A stretch of 39,757 bases of DNA, taken from Verrucomicrobiota bacterium. GTDB lineage: Bacteria; Verrucomicrobiota; Verrucomicrobiia; Verrucomicrobiales; Verrucomicrobiaceae. Shown here piece after piece: positions 7,934-16,604 of this stretch. The stretch spans positions 1 to 39,757 of the forward strand of contig JAFLEI010000051.1 in NCBI GenBank assembly GCA_017301975.1. The letters run 5' to 3'. The position numbers and the translations under genes are program-made. Each line of letters begins with the position of its first letter. Within the stretch, counting starts at the first letter, position 1. A model generated the notes under the pieces. It was not told the origin of the DNA. It did no database searches and was given only the letters and a program-made list of their open reading frames with translations.

Positions 7934-9190
7934 ATGCGTTCCCAACTCCTGATGATGCTGTTGTTTTTGTCGATCTCCGCCGCCATGTCTGCGGAGACCA
8001 AGGATCTGCGCGTCATTGATTTCAGAGGACCGCCGCATTCCTATCTGGACTGGAAGCCGAAGGACCGCTTTGCCGAGCTGCAGGAAAAGGCCCAAAAGGG
8101 CGAGGTGAAGCTGGACACCACGAACGACAAGACCTTCCTCACCAGCCTGCTGGCGGCGCTGAACATCCCCGTCAGCTCGCAGATCATGGTGTTTTCCGCG
8201 AGTTCGCTGCAAAGCGAGATCATCAATCCGCGCAACCCGCGTGCGCTTTACTTCAATGAAGACACCTACCTCGGCTGGGTGCCCGGCGGGCTGGTGGAAA
8301 TCATCGCCGCAGACCCGGAGATGGGCCCCATGTTCTACGTCTTCGACCGCCTGCGCCCCGGAGGCCCCGTGCCAAACGTCACGCGCTCCACCAAATGCAT
8401 GAACTGCCACGCCGGCAACGCCACACGGCGGCTGCCCGGCCTCATCGCCGAATCCCTGCTGGTCTCGCGCGCCGGATCCAGCCTGGAAACCTATCGCAGG
8501 GATGTGCAGGGGCACCAGATCCCGCTGGAGGACCGCTTCGGCGGCTGGCACCTCACCGGCCAGCACAACATCGCCAACAACAAGGCCAACGTGATGGGCA
8601 TCCCCAACGGCGGAAAAAACCAGATCACTTCCGTGAATCCCGGGCAGTTCTCCGATCTCAGCCTGCACCTGCTGCCCACCAGCGACATCCTGCCGAATCT
8701 GACCAACGAGCACCAGATGGGCTTCGAAAACCGGCTGGTCTATGCCATTTACACCGTGCGCCAGCTCAAGAGCGAGGGCAAAGGCATGCTCGGCGCGGCG
8801 GCCAAGGCGGAGATCGAGGAACGCGCCCAGGAGCTCGCCCGCTACATCACCTTTGCTGATGAGGCCAAGTTCCCCGCCAAAGGCATCGTCGGAGACCCCG
8901 CCTACGTGCAGGATTTCCTGCGCGACCGCAAGGTGTCCAAAGGCGGACTCTCACTCAAGGATCTCGATTTGAAGACCCGCATGTTCAAGCACCGCTGCAG
9001 CTACATGCTCTACACCGACACCTGGAAGCACGCGCCCAAGGAACTCAAGGAGCGTGTGTACTACCACATGGCCCTCTACCTGCGCGAGCAGCCCGATGCG
9101 CAGCATGCACACCTCCCGCCCGCCGAGCGCGTGGCGATCCGCAGCATCCTCAAGGACACGATGACGGATCTGCCGAGCTGGTGGCGGTAA
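7934..9190 (+). CDS. Secreted monoheme c-type cytochrome-like protein
   Basis: The 418-residue protein has a signal peptide (MRSQLLMMLLFLSISAAMSA) and one heme site, CMNCH (Cys155-Cys158-His159), so it is a periplasmic c-type cytochrome. Around it are blocks shared with a broad family of uncharacterised bacterial cytochromes: RALYFNEDTYLGWVPGG before the heme, PGLIAESLLVSRAGSS after it, and DRFGGWHLTGQHN. The C-terminal third is helical and ends CSYMLYTDTWKHAPKELKERV, resembling PVC cytochrome proteins. Function is unknown: perhaps electron transfer or an oxidation coupled to heme. It faces the J-protein gene convergently, 89 bases apart. Confidence 0.8.
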   Translation: MRSQLLMMLLFLSISAAMSAETKDLRVIDFRGPPHSYLDWKPKDRFAELQEKAQKGEVKLDTTNDKTFLTSLLAALNIPVSSQIMVFSASSLQSEIINPRNPRALYFNEDTYLGWVPGGLVEIIAADPEMGPMFYVFDRLRPGGPVPNVTRSTKCMNCHAGNATRRLPGLIAESLLVSRAGSSLETYRRDVQGHQIPLEDRFGGWHLTGQHNIANNKANVMGIPNGGKNQITSVNPGQFSDLSLHLLPTSDILPNLTNEHQMGFENRLVYAIYTVRQLKSEGKGMLGAAAKAEIEERAQELARYITFADEAKFPAKGIVGDPAYVQDFLRDRKVSKGGLSLKDLDLKTRMFKHRCSYMLYTDTWKHAPKELKERVYYHMALYLREQPDAQHAHLPPAERVAIRSILKDTMTDLPSWWR

Positions 9191-9279
9191 CCGCTTTTTG
9201 GAGCAATTATCGGGAAAGGGGCTTCCATGCCATTCCAACATCGTCCGAAACTCTCCACACCCTGCAAGATTCAGGATGC

Positions 9280-10653
9280 TCAGTCTGCAGACGGTTTAGG
9301 CTTTGTATCCTGCTTCATTTGCCCAAAGGCGTCGAGAATGATTTCCATTCCACGCTTTTGTTGACGTTCGATCTCCAACTGTAATGCTGGATTTATCTTT
9401 TGTAATACGGGGGCCGGTTTACGCGCAGAGGTGTCTTGGGTGGCCAGATGCGCGCCAGTGATCAAAAAAATGCCTCCAATGACGGCGAACAAAAACGTCT
9501 GAAAATTGAATCGACCACACAGTTTTTTCAGTCGAAACAAGGCCACCTGAAGCCACTGGTATTTCCAGGCATTTGAAAGCACCACGGCAGGAACGACACT
9601 CTTGACCAGCGGATACCCCGCCCACCTGGACCCCAGCAGCATCACATTGTTCAAGGCTTTCACTGACGGCTCAGCCTCCCAATCACACGGCGCTTCGGGA
9701 TGATCCAGACGCCGCGACCAGAACACACGACAGTCTTCTGTCAGCTCACGCAACGCCAGCCCCCGGGTGATGCGGATTTCGAGTCTGTCGAACATGGCCC
9801 CATACGACCGGGCATCAAGGAAGCCGCGCAATTTGCGCATCATCGACTGGGCAAGGAAAGGCTGATGCATCGCCACCAGACACGCCGCACGAAAGAACAG
9901 ATCGGTGGTGCGTTCGGACCAGTCCTCAACCTCACACTCAACGATCTTTTGCATCAGGTTTGTGAGGTGGGCAGGGCTGCCCGCCAGCTCCAGCGCTTGG
10001 ATAGCTTTGTCCAGAAAGGCGGTGCGTCCGCCCTGCAGCAACTGGGTTAAAATCGTGACCGGAGCAGTCATGCCAAAAAGCCCCGCATCCGCTTCAAAGG
10101 CATCGCTGAGGATGCACTCCAGAGCATCCGGTGGGATGCCGCACTCAATCACATCCACCGCCAGCGCCCGGAGCGCCATGGTGATCACATCCAGATAGCG
10201 CCTCGGCTGCTGCAGGGCGCGGTCCAAAGCTTCAAGCGCAAAGGACCATTCTCTCGGCCAGTGACGCTCCGGCCGCTGCGGCTTCTTGCGCTGACTCTGC
10301 TCCTGGGGTGGGTTTTCGCCAAGCTTGTGCGGGAGAAACGGGACCTCCCCATCAGCCCAGGAAGAGGGCAGCGGGAGATCTGGAGGTGGTGTCGCAGGGG
10401 CCGGATTTAAAACTGCGGACACATCCTCCTGCTCTAATTCCTCCCAATCATCCGCCGGCTCATCCTCTTCGCTGAAGGCTCGATACTTCAGCCAGTTGAG
10501 GGCTTCCTCATAAGCCGTGCGCAGCCGCTGAAATCCCTCCGGGTCCTGGTCGGGACGATGCACCTTGAGCAGCTTGGCATAGGCGCTGCGCACCTGCTTT
10601 TCATCCGCAGTGTCAGAGCTCAGGCCAAGGATGCTCCAGGGATCAGCCCTCAT
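9280..10653 (-). CDS. J-domain co-chaperone with a membrane anchor, HscC partner
   Basis: The 457-residue protein starts with a short J-domain (WSILGLSSDTADEKQVRSAY, then HRPDQDPEGFQRLRTAYEEA). The usual HPD loop is HRPD at residues 32-35, a variant typical of J-proteins encoded next to HscC. A long, mostly helical middle follows, with one hydrophobic segment at about 382-404 (FLFAVIGGIFLITGAHLA) and a charged tail (QLEIERQQKR). Thus the J-domain is probably tethered to the inner face of the membrane. Its ATG overlaps the stop of hscC by 11 bases, so it should be co-translated with that Hsp70 and stimulate its ATPase. Clients unknown. Confidence 0.85.
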   Translation of the reverse strand: MRADPWSILGLSSDTADEKQVRSAYAKLLKVHRPDQDPEGFQRLRTAYEEALNWLKYRAFSEEDEPADDWEELEQEDVSAVLNPAPATPPPDLPLPSSWADGEVPFLPHKLGENPPQEQSQRKKPQRPERHWPREWSFALEALDRALQQPRRYLDVITMALRALAVDVIECGIPPDALECILSDAFEADAGLFGMTAPVTILTQLLQGGRTAFLDKAIQALELAGSPAHLTNLMQKIVECEVEDWSERTTDLFFRAACLVAMHQPFLAQSMMRKLRGFLDARSYGAMFDRLEIRITRGLALRELTEDCRVFWSRRLDHPEAPCDWEAEPSVKALNNVMLLGSRWAGYPLVKSVVPAVVLSNAWKYQWLQVALFRLKKLCGRFNFQTFLFAVIGGIFLITGAHLATQDTSARKPAPVLQKINPALQLEIERQQKRGMEIILDAFGQMKQDTKPKPSAD

Positions 10654-12325
10654 TGTCGCGGAAGAAAGGGGCCATGAAAGTGTCCAGATCCTCGGCGGCA
10701 GCGGTTATGCGCTCGCGCTCCTGGCTGATGAGCGCCGCCTCGAAGGCTTCAAGAAACATTTCCAGCGAACGCCGCATCTCTCCGGAGAGGTCGGCATAGA
10801 GACGGTTCGCACGTTCGATGCGCGCACGATTTTCCGGGCGGTCCGCAGGGTTGGTCTTCAGCGGCTGCAGCTTGCGCAGGGCTGCGGCGATCTGCTCGGC
10901 ACTGAGGGTGCCCGGGCGCTGCTCGAAGACTTTGCTCACCTTTTTCCCGGTCTCCTTGATGGTGACTTCCACTTCGAGAAGGCCGTTCATGTCATAGCTG
11001 AAACGCACCTCCACCTGGCCGGGATACTTCTGGCCGGCACGCGCGCGCAGCCCTTTGATGAGCAGCTTGCCGATGTTGCGGTTGTCCTTCACCAGACGGC
11101 TCTCTCCTTGGTACACCTGCACGGCCAGTTCATCCTGCTCGGGAGAGAGCGTGCTGAAGCCCTCGCTACGGCTGCACGGCACCATGGTGTTGCGCTCAAT
11201 GATCGGGGCGAAGAAGCCGTGCTCGCGATGGCCGCGCACCAGCTCCTTGGTGGTTTCAATGCCCAGGGTATGAGGGCACACATCCGTGAGCACCAGATCT
11301 TTGACGGCGGCATCCCCGGCCACCAGCGCCTGCTGCACGGCGGCCCCCAGCGCCACGACGCGGTCAGGGTCCAGCGTCCGCGAGGGCTCCATGCCCAGCA
11401 GGTCTTTGAGATCATCATAAACCACCGGCATGCGGCTGGCCCCGCCGACGAGCAACACGGCATCGATCTGCTTCGGAGTCAGCCCGGCATCACGCATCGT
11501 CCGGCGCACCACGGGGCGCAAACGAGCGGTAATATCCGCTGTGGCGGAAATGAAATCATCGCGCGTGATCGGCGCCTCCTTGCCATGCAGGGCGATCGTG
11601 GTGCTGGTCTGTTTGGACAGGTCACGCTTGAGCATCTCCACCCGCTCCCGCCAGCGCTGCGAATCGGCCGCGGGCGGGTTCCAGTTGAACTCACGCTCGA
11701 TCCACTGCGCCAGGGCATCCGTGTAGTCCTCGCCTCCAAGACGGCTCTCCCCGGAGGAGGCCTTGACCTCCACCACGCCTTCAAACGATTCGAGCAGCGT
11801 GACATCAAACGTGCCGCCGCCCAGGTCATAAACCAGCAGAGTATTGAGATCATCCGTCGCACGATAGCCGTAGGCCAGCGCTGCGGAGGTCGGCTCATTG
11901 AGCAGACGCAGCACCTTGAGCCCGGCGATCGCCGCCGCATCCACCGTGGCCTGCCGCTGCAGATCATGGAAATACGCAGGCACAGTGATCACCGCCGAAT
12001 CCACCGTTGTCTGAAGCTGCTCCTCGGCGATGCGTTTCAGCTCGCGCAACACCAGTGCGGAGCATTCCACCGGAGACCACTTCCGCCCGCCAAACTCATA
12101 CATCGTGTCCGTGCCCATGTCCCGCTTGAAGCAGGCCTGCCCCGCCTTCGGAGCAGTCACCAGCCGGTCCTTCGCGGCACGCCCCACCAGCAGCGTGCCA
12201 TCTTCTGCCACGGCTACGACAGAGGGAATCAAATCCTCTCCCAGCTCATTCTTCAATGTCACCGGCTGCCCATCACGAAGAACGGCCACCAAGCTGTTGG
12301 TGGTGCCAAGGTCGATCCCGATCAT
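10643..12325 (-). CDS. hscC: HscC-type Hsp70 molecular chaperone
   Basis: The 560-residue protein is an Hsp70 with the nucleotide-binding landmarks IGIDLGTTNS (phosphate 1), VYDLGGGTFDVTLLES (phosphate 2) and VLLVGGASRMPVV (adenosine). Its length, shorter than DnaK (about 640), and a truncated C-terminal lid fit the specialised HscC/Hsc62 group. The substrate-binding beta part follows (YQGESRLVKDNRNIGKLLI). It starts 24 bases after the nadA stop and overlaps its J-domain partner, forming nadA-hscC-J. HscC paralogs are ATPases that work with dedicated J-proteins; their clients are poorly known. Confidence 0.93.
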   Translation of the reverse strand: MIGIDLGTTNSLVAVLRDGQPVTLKNELGEDLIPSVVAVAEDGTLLVGRAAKDRLVTAPKAGQACFKRDMGTDTMYEFGGRKWSPVECSALVLRELKRIAEEQLQTTVDSAVITVPAYFHDLQRQATVDAAAIAGLKVLRLLNEPTSAALAYGYRATDDLNTLLVYDLGGGTFDVTLLESFEGVVEVKASSGESRLGGEDYTDALAQWIEREFNWNPPAADSQRWRERVEMLKRDLSKQTSTTIALHGKEAPITRDDFISATADITARLRPVVRRTMRDAGLTPKQIDAVLLVGGASRMPVVYDDLKDLLGMEPSRTLDPDRVVALGAAVQQALVAGDAAVKDLVLTDVCPHTLGIETTKELVRGHREHGFFAPIIERNTMVPCSRSEGFSTLSPEQDELAVQVYQGESRLVKDNRNIGKLLIKGLRARAGQKYPGQVEVRFSYDMNGLLEVEVTIKETGKKVSKVFEQRPGTLSAEQIAAALRKLQPLKTNPADRPENRARIERANRLYADLSGEMRRSLEMFLEAFEAALISQERERITAAAEDLDTFMAPFFRDNEG

Positions 12326-12349
12326 CGCAGTGGAGAAGGTTTGGTTTTC

Positions 12350-13291
12350 CTACCGGCTCAGCTCCAGCATGCGCAGGATCGGCTTCTCTGCACGCTTGCG
12401 CAGGTCTTCGTCCATCTGCACCTGCGGCGTCAGATCGCGCAGACAGTCATGCAGCTTTTGCAGCGTGTTCATCTTCATGTAGCGGCAGTCCGCGCATGCG
12501 CAGTGACCGGTGGGACCGGGAATGAAGTTCTTGCCTGGCACTTCGCGCTCCAGGCGGTGCAGCATGCCGCTTTCCGTGACGATAATAAATGTACTCGCGG
12601 GGCTGTTGCGGCAATAACCGACCATCTTTTCCGTGCTGCACACTTCATCCGCCAGAATGCGGACGGCGTAGGTGCACTCGGGGTGCGCCACCACTTTGGC
12701 GTCCGGGTATTCGTCTTTGATCTGCTGGATGCTGTCGCGCGTGAACTCCACATGCACGTAGCACGCGCCCTTCCACAGGTCCATCTTGCGGCCGGTGCGC
12801 TCCATCACCCACGAGCCGAGGTTCTGGTCCGGCACAAAGAGGATCGGGCGATCCTTCGGCGCAGCCTCCACGATCTTGTCTGCGTTGCCGCTGGTGCAGA
12901 TGCAGTCGCTCAGCGCCTTCACATGGCCGCTGCAGTTGATGTAGGCGATCACATAGTAATTCTTGGCGGCGTTGGCTTTTAAGAAGGCCTCAAGCTGCGG
13001 TCCGGGGCAGCTCTGCTCCAGCGAGCAGCCGGCATTCGCATCCGGCAGCACCACGATCTTGCCGGGATTCACGATCTTGGCCGTCTCCGCCATGAAATGC
13101 ACGCCGCAGAAGACGATGACATCCGCCTCCGTCTCCTTCGCCTTGTATGCCAGCCCGAGGGAGTCCCCCACAAAGTCAGCGATCTCCTGGATGGCCTTGT
13201 CCTGGTAATTGTGCGCCAGGATCACGGCATTGCGTTCTTTTTTGAGGCGGAGAATTTCTTCGGTAAGGCTGGGGGCGGTGGTGGCGACCAT
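12350..13291 (-). CDS. nadA: Quinolinate synthase
   Basis: NadA condenses iminoaspartate with dihydroxyacetone phosphate to quinolinate in de novo NAD synthesis, using an oxygen-sensitive [4Fe-4S] cluster. The 313-residue protein has the diagnostic blocks AVILAHNYQ (22-30), FCGVHFMAETAKI, LPDANAGCSLEQSCP, VPDQNLG, HPECTYAVR (Cys206) and TESGMLHRL, plus a Cys-rich GHCACADCRYMKMNTL (262-276). Cluster ligands are probably one Cys near 130-132, Cys206 and one of Cys264/266/269. The ATG at 13291 was chosen because translation upstream reads intergenic sequence. No nadB or nadC is seen in the window. Confidence 0.95.
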   Translation of the reverse strand: MVATTAPSLTEEILRLKKERNAVILAHNYQDKAIQEIADFVGDSLGLAYKAKETEADVIVFCGVHFMAETAKIVNPGKIVVLPDANAGCSLEQSCPGPQLEAFLKANAAKNYYVIAYINCSGHVKALSDCICTSGNADKIVEAAPKDRPILFVPDQNLGSWVMERTGRKMDLWKGACYVHVEFTRDSIQQIKDEYPDAKVVAHPECTYAVRILADEVCSTEKMVGYCRNSPASTFIIVTESGMLHRLEREVPGKNFIPGPTGHCACADCRYMKMNTLQKLHDCLRDLTPQVQMDEDLRKRAEKPILRMLELSR

Positions 13292-13487
13292 GGAAATGAA
13301 AGCGCTGAGCGTAAAACGGAGCGGCGCGGAAGCAAGAGAGGAGTCGAGGGTGCTCAATCGTCCTCGTCCTCGATCATTGTACGCCCGCAGGCCGAGGGCG
13401 GGATGGAAAACCGAAATGGCACATTCCGCGTGCTCGTTTGGCATTCGCCATTCGACATTCCACCTTCATCATTCCACAGTTCCCCCC

Positions 13488-14207
13488 GTGACCCAAAAAC
13501 AGCCCCACCCGCTCCTCGACCTCGGCCTCACCTTCCTTCTTCCCTCCTTTGCCTTGGAGAAACTCAGCACACCGGAGCGGCTCGGCCCTCTGTGGGCGCT
13601 GATCGTGGCGCTGCTGCTGCCGCTGGGGTTTGGCATCTGGTGCGTCATGCGGAAGCACAAGATGAACTTTGTTTCCATGCTCGGTCTTGTCGCGGTGATC
13701 ATCACAGGCGTGCTGGGGCTGTGGAATCTGAATGCCACGTGGTTTGCCGCCAAGGAGGCCATGTTCCCCATCTTCCTCGGCATCGCCTTTCCGCTGAGCC
13801 ACCGCTGGGGCAAGCCGCTGATCAACGAGATGCTGCTCAATCCCACGGTCATCAACCAGCCCGCCCTGCATCAGGCCTTGGACACCCCGGAGAAGCACCA
13901 CAGCTTTGCCCTGCTGCTCAAAAAAGCCTCCTGGATCATGGCCGGCACGATGCTGTTTTCCTCCGCCGCCAATTTCTGTCTCGCCCTCTACCTGCTGGGA
14001 GACAAAGTCCCCGGCAGCGAGGAATACACCAAAGCCATCGGCCGCCTGAACTGGGGCGGCAGCCTCGTCATCGGCATTCCCCTCATGGCGGTGATTCTGG
14101 CGCTGCTTCTCTGGCTGCTGCGTTCCATCACCCGCCTCACCGGTTTGGAGCGGGACGATTTGATGAATCAGGGCACGACGGTGCGCAAGCAGGTGAACAA
14201 CAACTGA
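13488..14207 (+). CDS. VC0807-like integral membrane protein
   Basis: The 239-residue protein has about six hydrophobic segments and resembles the VC0807 family of small uncharacterised membrane proteins: PLLDLGLTFLLPSFALEKL, GPLWALIVALLLPLGFGIW, KMNFVSMLGLVAVIITGVLG, AAKEAMFPIFLGIAFPLS. The end is basic and soluble (LERDDLMNQGTTVRKQ). I chose the GTG at 13488 because the frame upstream of it lies in the gap or antisense to nadA and has no membrane character. It is divergent from nadA and followed 69 bases later by a tRNA-Val gene. Function unknown. Confidence 0.75.
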   Translation: MTQKQPHPLLDLGLTFLLPSFALEKLSTPERLGPLWALIVALLLPLGFGIWCVMRKHKMNFVSMLGLVAVIITGVLGLWNLNATWFAAKEAMFPIFLGIAFPLSHRWGKPLINEMLLNPTVINQPALHQALDTPEKHHSFALLLKKASWIMAGTMLFSSAANFCLALYLLGDKVPGSEEYTKAIGRLNWGGSLVIGIPLMAVILALLLWLLRSITRLTGLERDDLMNQGTTVRKQVNNN

Positions 14208-14276
14208 TTCCTTGTCCATGTCAAAAACCGTTTGCCCAAACCGCAGGAGCCGTTTATAGACTCCGCCCCCGGACTC

Positions 14277-14351
14277 GCGCGATTAGCTCAGTGGTAGAGC
14301 ATTACCTTGACATGGTAGGGGTCACAGGTTCGAACCCTGTATCGCGCACCA
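14277..14351 (+). tRNA. tRNA-Val (anticodon GAC)
   Basis: A complete 75-base cloverleaf including encoded CCA. Acceptor arms GCGCGAT (14277-14283) and ATCGCGC (14341-14347) pair fully, with discriminator A and CCA at 14349-14351. The D arm is GCTC/GAGC; the anticodon arm TTACC/GGTAG holds loop TTGACAT, giving anticodon GAC for valine codon GUC; the T arm is ACAGG/CCTGT with TTCGAAC. Just downstream ATCTCTT pairs with AAGAGAT (14351-14373), perhaps a 3' processing or weak stop hairpin. Confidence 0.96.
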
Positions 14352-14446
14352 TCTCTTTATAACGACAAGAGATGACAATCCGGGACATTCGGCAAAAGCC
14401 GACAGTGCAGTTCACCATGACTCATGGATTAGTCGATTCGGTCGGA

Positions 14447-15004
14447 TTAGCCATACTCGTCTCCCTCTTGAAGCGGTGAATACTGCCAATCGAAGTGAGA
14501 AAGAAGATCCTTTTCGTCAGCAACGTGGCTCGCCGGGTAGCTGTGGCAGTGGGATGTGGGAAACCAAAACTCCTGCTGCTGAAATCCACGGTCACTGAGA
14601 ACAGCCTCGTACGAGGATAAGTCGCCGTATGCAAAGATGACATCGTGCTGGTCGTAAACGAGGGTGCCTTCTTTGGCTGGAGAACTGATCCAAATATGGT
14701 GCCTTCCGTCAGACTCCAGAAATTTCTCGAAGGTGTAAAAGAACACCTGCAAATCCTCGAACGACTCGATGAGTGGCGACTGATACCGACCAGGCAGAGC
14801 TCCTGAGTGGGAAATAAGCAGCACATAGAGAATGTAATATTGCTGTGTAGCCCAAGCACCCGCCAACGCTAGTGCAAGATCGACATGGCTAGCTGATGGC
14901 CCGATAGTGAGGCGCTCGCCATGCGATAGAGGCTGGCGGAAATAGATATCGCCATAGGAAAAAGCGACTGGCTCGCCCGCCTTATTTAGAGTCGCGAACT
15001 TCAT
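14447..15004 (-). CDS. Hypothetical protein, isolated and possibly accessory
   Basis: The 185-residue protein has no signal peptide or membrane segment. It is rich in aromatics and His/Glu, with a mix of predicted helix (SHVDLALALAGAW, FEDLQVFFYTFEKFLESDGR) and strand (HHIWISSPAKEGTLVYDQHD), and ends HFDWQYSPLQEGDEYG. I recognise no domain; the size and acidic, aromatic-rich look recall small immunity-type proteins, but that is speculation. It stands alone between a tRNA gene and a histidine kinase, and by eye its base composition is less GC-rich than the neighbours, a mild hint of transfer. There is no nearby toxin gene. Confidence 0.6.
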   Translation of the reverse strand: MKFATLNKAGEPVAFSYGDIYFRQPLSHGERLTIGPSASHVDLALALAGAWATQQYYILYVLLISHSGALPGRYQSPLIESFEDLQVFFYTFEKFLESDGRHHIWISSPAKEGTLVYDQHDVIFAYGDLSSYEAVLSDRGFQQQEFWFPTSHCHSYPASHVADEKDLLSHFDWQYSPLQEGDEYG

Positions 15005-15046
15005 GGAGCGCGAAACATAACACGGAGATCAACAACGAACCATTTG

Positions 15047-15061
15047 GGATTGGTCCAATCC
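15047..15061. promoter_or_regulatory. Perfect palindrome upstream of the isolated gene
   Basis: GGATTGG-T-CCAATCC is a perfect 7-base inverted repeat with a one-base centre, 42 bases upstream of the ATG of the hypothetical gene at 15004. It could be an operator. The rest of the 193-base gap (15005-15197) shows no coding feature. Confidence 0.35.
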
Positions 15062-15197
15062 AATATCGCCGATGGACTGGTTGTCATACTCCACAAGGTT
15101 AACAAGAACATCGATTCGCACTCAAGAACATTGTGGTTTTACACAGTTACGTGGGACGAACGGCACGACAGATTGATACGCTAGGGCGTTGTTCCCC

Positions 15198-16604
15198 TCA
15201 CCCCAGCGGGATCTGCGGCACCGTAATGACAAACTCTGTCCCCTTCCCCGCCTCACTCGTCACAGCCACGGTGCCGTGGTGCGCCTCCACGATGGCTTTC
15301 ACCAAACTCAGCCCGAGGCCGAGACCGCGCTGGGCACGGCTTTTGTCGCCGCGGTAAAGGCGGTTCCAGATGTGCGGCTGGTCGGTGGCGGGGATGCCGA
15401 TTCCGGTGTCATGAATGCTGACGCTGACGGTGTTGGCGGCCGCCCGGCAGGCCAGGTGCACCTTGCCACCTTCCGGCGTGTATTTCAGGGCGTTGTCGAG
15501 CAGGTTTGCCAGGGCCTGGCTCATGCGCGTGGGGTCCACGGAGGCCTTGCAGTCGGACGCGAAATCCGTGGTGATGGTGATGTGCTTTTCTTCGCTGATG
15601 AGTTCGTAGAGCGCGATCACCTGTTCCAGCAGAGAGGGGATGGACGTCAGCTCGCGGTGCAGCCTCATCATGCCGGCCTCGGCTTCGCTGATGTCCATCA
15701 GCGCCTTGAGCATGGTGAGCACGCGGTCAGATTCCTCCACGCAATCCGCCAGCGCCTCGCGTGCCACCGGATCTGGGGTGGTCTGCACCGCCGCTTCCGC
15801 AGTGCCACGCAAGCGTGTCAGCGGCGTACGCAGGTCATGCGCCACATTGTCCAGCGCGTGGCGCATGCCCTGGATCAGCGCGTCGTTTTTGTCGAGCAGC
15901 CGGTTGAACTCCGTGGCCAGCTCCTCCAGTTCCGCCTGGCTGGCCTGCGCGGTGACGCGGGCGGAAAAGTCGCCGGTGTCTGAAATCGTGCGCGCCGTGG
16001 CCACGACATCGCGCACGGGCTTGGTGGCACGATGCGCAAAGAAGGCGCCGCCCAGCACCGCGAGCACGAGCGTCGGCGTCATTACCAGCAGGAAATTGAG
16101 CCGGAAGGGCTGCAGCACGGTCTCGCGGCTGTTCGTGCTGCGGCCCACCTGGAGGAGGGAGCCGTCATACAAACGAGCGGAGGCGACCGTGAGATCCTTC
16201 TCGTCATCCTTCGGAATGCGCAGCCACTCAGCGCGGGTGGTGTCGCCCTGAGATTGCAATGAAGCCTCATCCGCCTGCAGCCAGTCGTTGGGCACATTCA
16301 CAAACAGCACGCTGCCCAGATTGCCGGTGACGCGGACAAAGAAGGACTTCGATTTGCCCTCATCCGTGCTGTTGAGCTTCACCAGATTGCGCAGCGCCGG
16401 CAGACCACCGCTGGAATACACCGCAGCGCATTCCTTGAGGCGCGCCTCGATCACCTCGCGGTCCTTGCGCTCCAGCGCGGAGGCGAGCAGCACATACAGC
16501 AGGCTGAAGAGCACCACCGCGCTGAGCGTGAAAATGAGCGCGTAGCCGAGCGTTAACCGCACGGCAAAGCTGCGGCTCCAGTGCTTAAGCAGGTTTGAGG
16601 ACAT
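15198..16604 (-). CDS. HAMP-domain sensor histidine kinase
   Basis: The 468-residue kinase has two membrane helices (about 18-42 and 170-190) flanking a periplasmic sensor region of about 125 residues, then a HAMP linker (about 190-240), a dimerisation domain with phospho-accepting His256 (DNVAHDLRTPLTRLRG), and an ATPase with an N box (LANLLDNALKYTPEGGK), IHDTGIGIP (G1) and RGLGLGLSLVKAIVE (G2). This is the layout of CusS-like metal and envelope sensors, but no metal-binding motif is seen. It overlaps the end of the response regulator gene by 20 bases, so the pair should be made together. The signal is unknown. Confidence 0.92.
   Translation of the reverse strand: MSSNLLKHWSRSFAVRLTLGYALIFTLSAVVLFSLLYVLLASALERKDREVIEARLKECAAVYSSGGLPALRNLVKLNSTDEGKSKSFFVRVTGNLGSVLFVNVPNDWLQADEASLQSQGDTTRAEWLRIPKDDEKDLTVASARLYDGSLLQVGRSTNSRETVLQPFRLNFLLVMTPTLVLAVLGGAFFAHRATKPVRDVVATARTISDTGDFSARVTAQASQAELEELATEFNRLLDKNDALIQGMRHALDNVAHDLRTPLTRLRGTAEAAVQTTPDPVAREALADCVEESDRVLTMLKALMDISEAEAGMMRLHRELTSIPSLLEQVIALYELISEEKHITITTDFASDCKASVDPTRMSQALANLLDNALKYTPEGGKVHLACRAAANTVSVSIHDTGIGIPATDQPHIWNRLYRGDKSRAQRGLGLGLSLVKAIVEAHHGTVAVTSEAGKGTEFVITVPQIPLG

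Noticed and set aside
7844..8713. An N-terminal extension of malQ giving an 853-residue protein
   Set aside because: The extra part is antisense to the cytochrome gene at 7934-9190 and lacks any known domain; the ATG at 7843 starts the glucanotransferase fold.
10610..12982. A 790-residue open frame on the plus strand
   Set aside because: It is the reverse-strand shadow of hscC and nadA; long antisense frames are expected in high-GC genes, and its sequence has no recognisable domain and an unusual His/Ala/Leu/Arg composition.
13209..13487. An N-terminal extension of the VC0807-like protein
   Set aside because: It overlaps nadA in antisense and has no membrane character; the GTG at 13488 is better.
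14277..15004. An integrated element at tRNA-Val
   Set aside because: No integrase, no clear attachment repeat and only one orphan gene; kept only as a low-interest finding.
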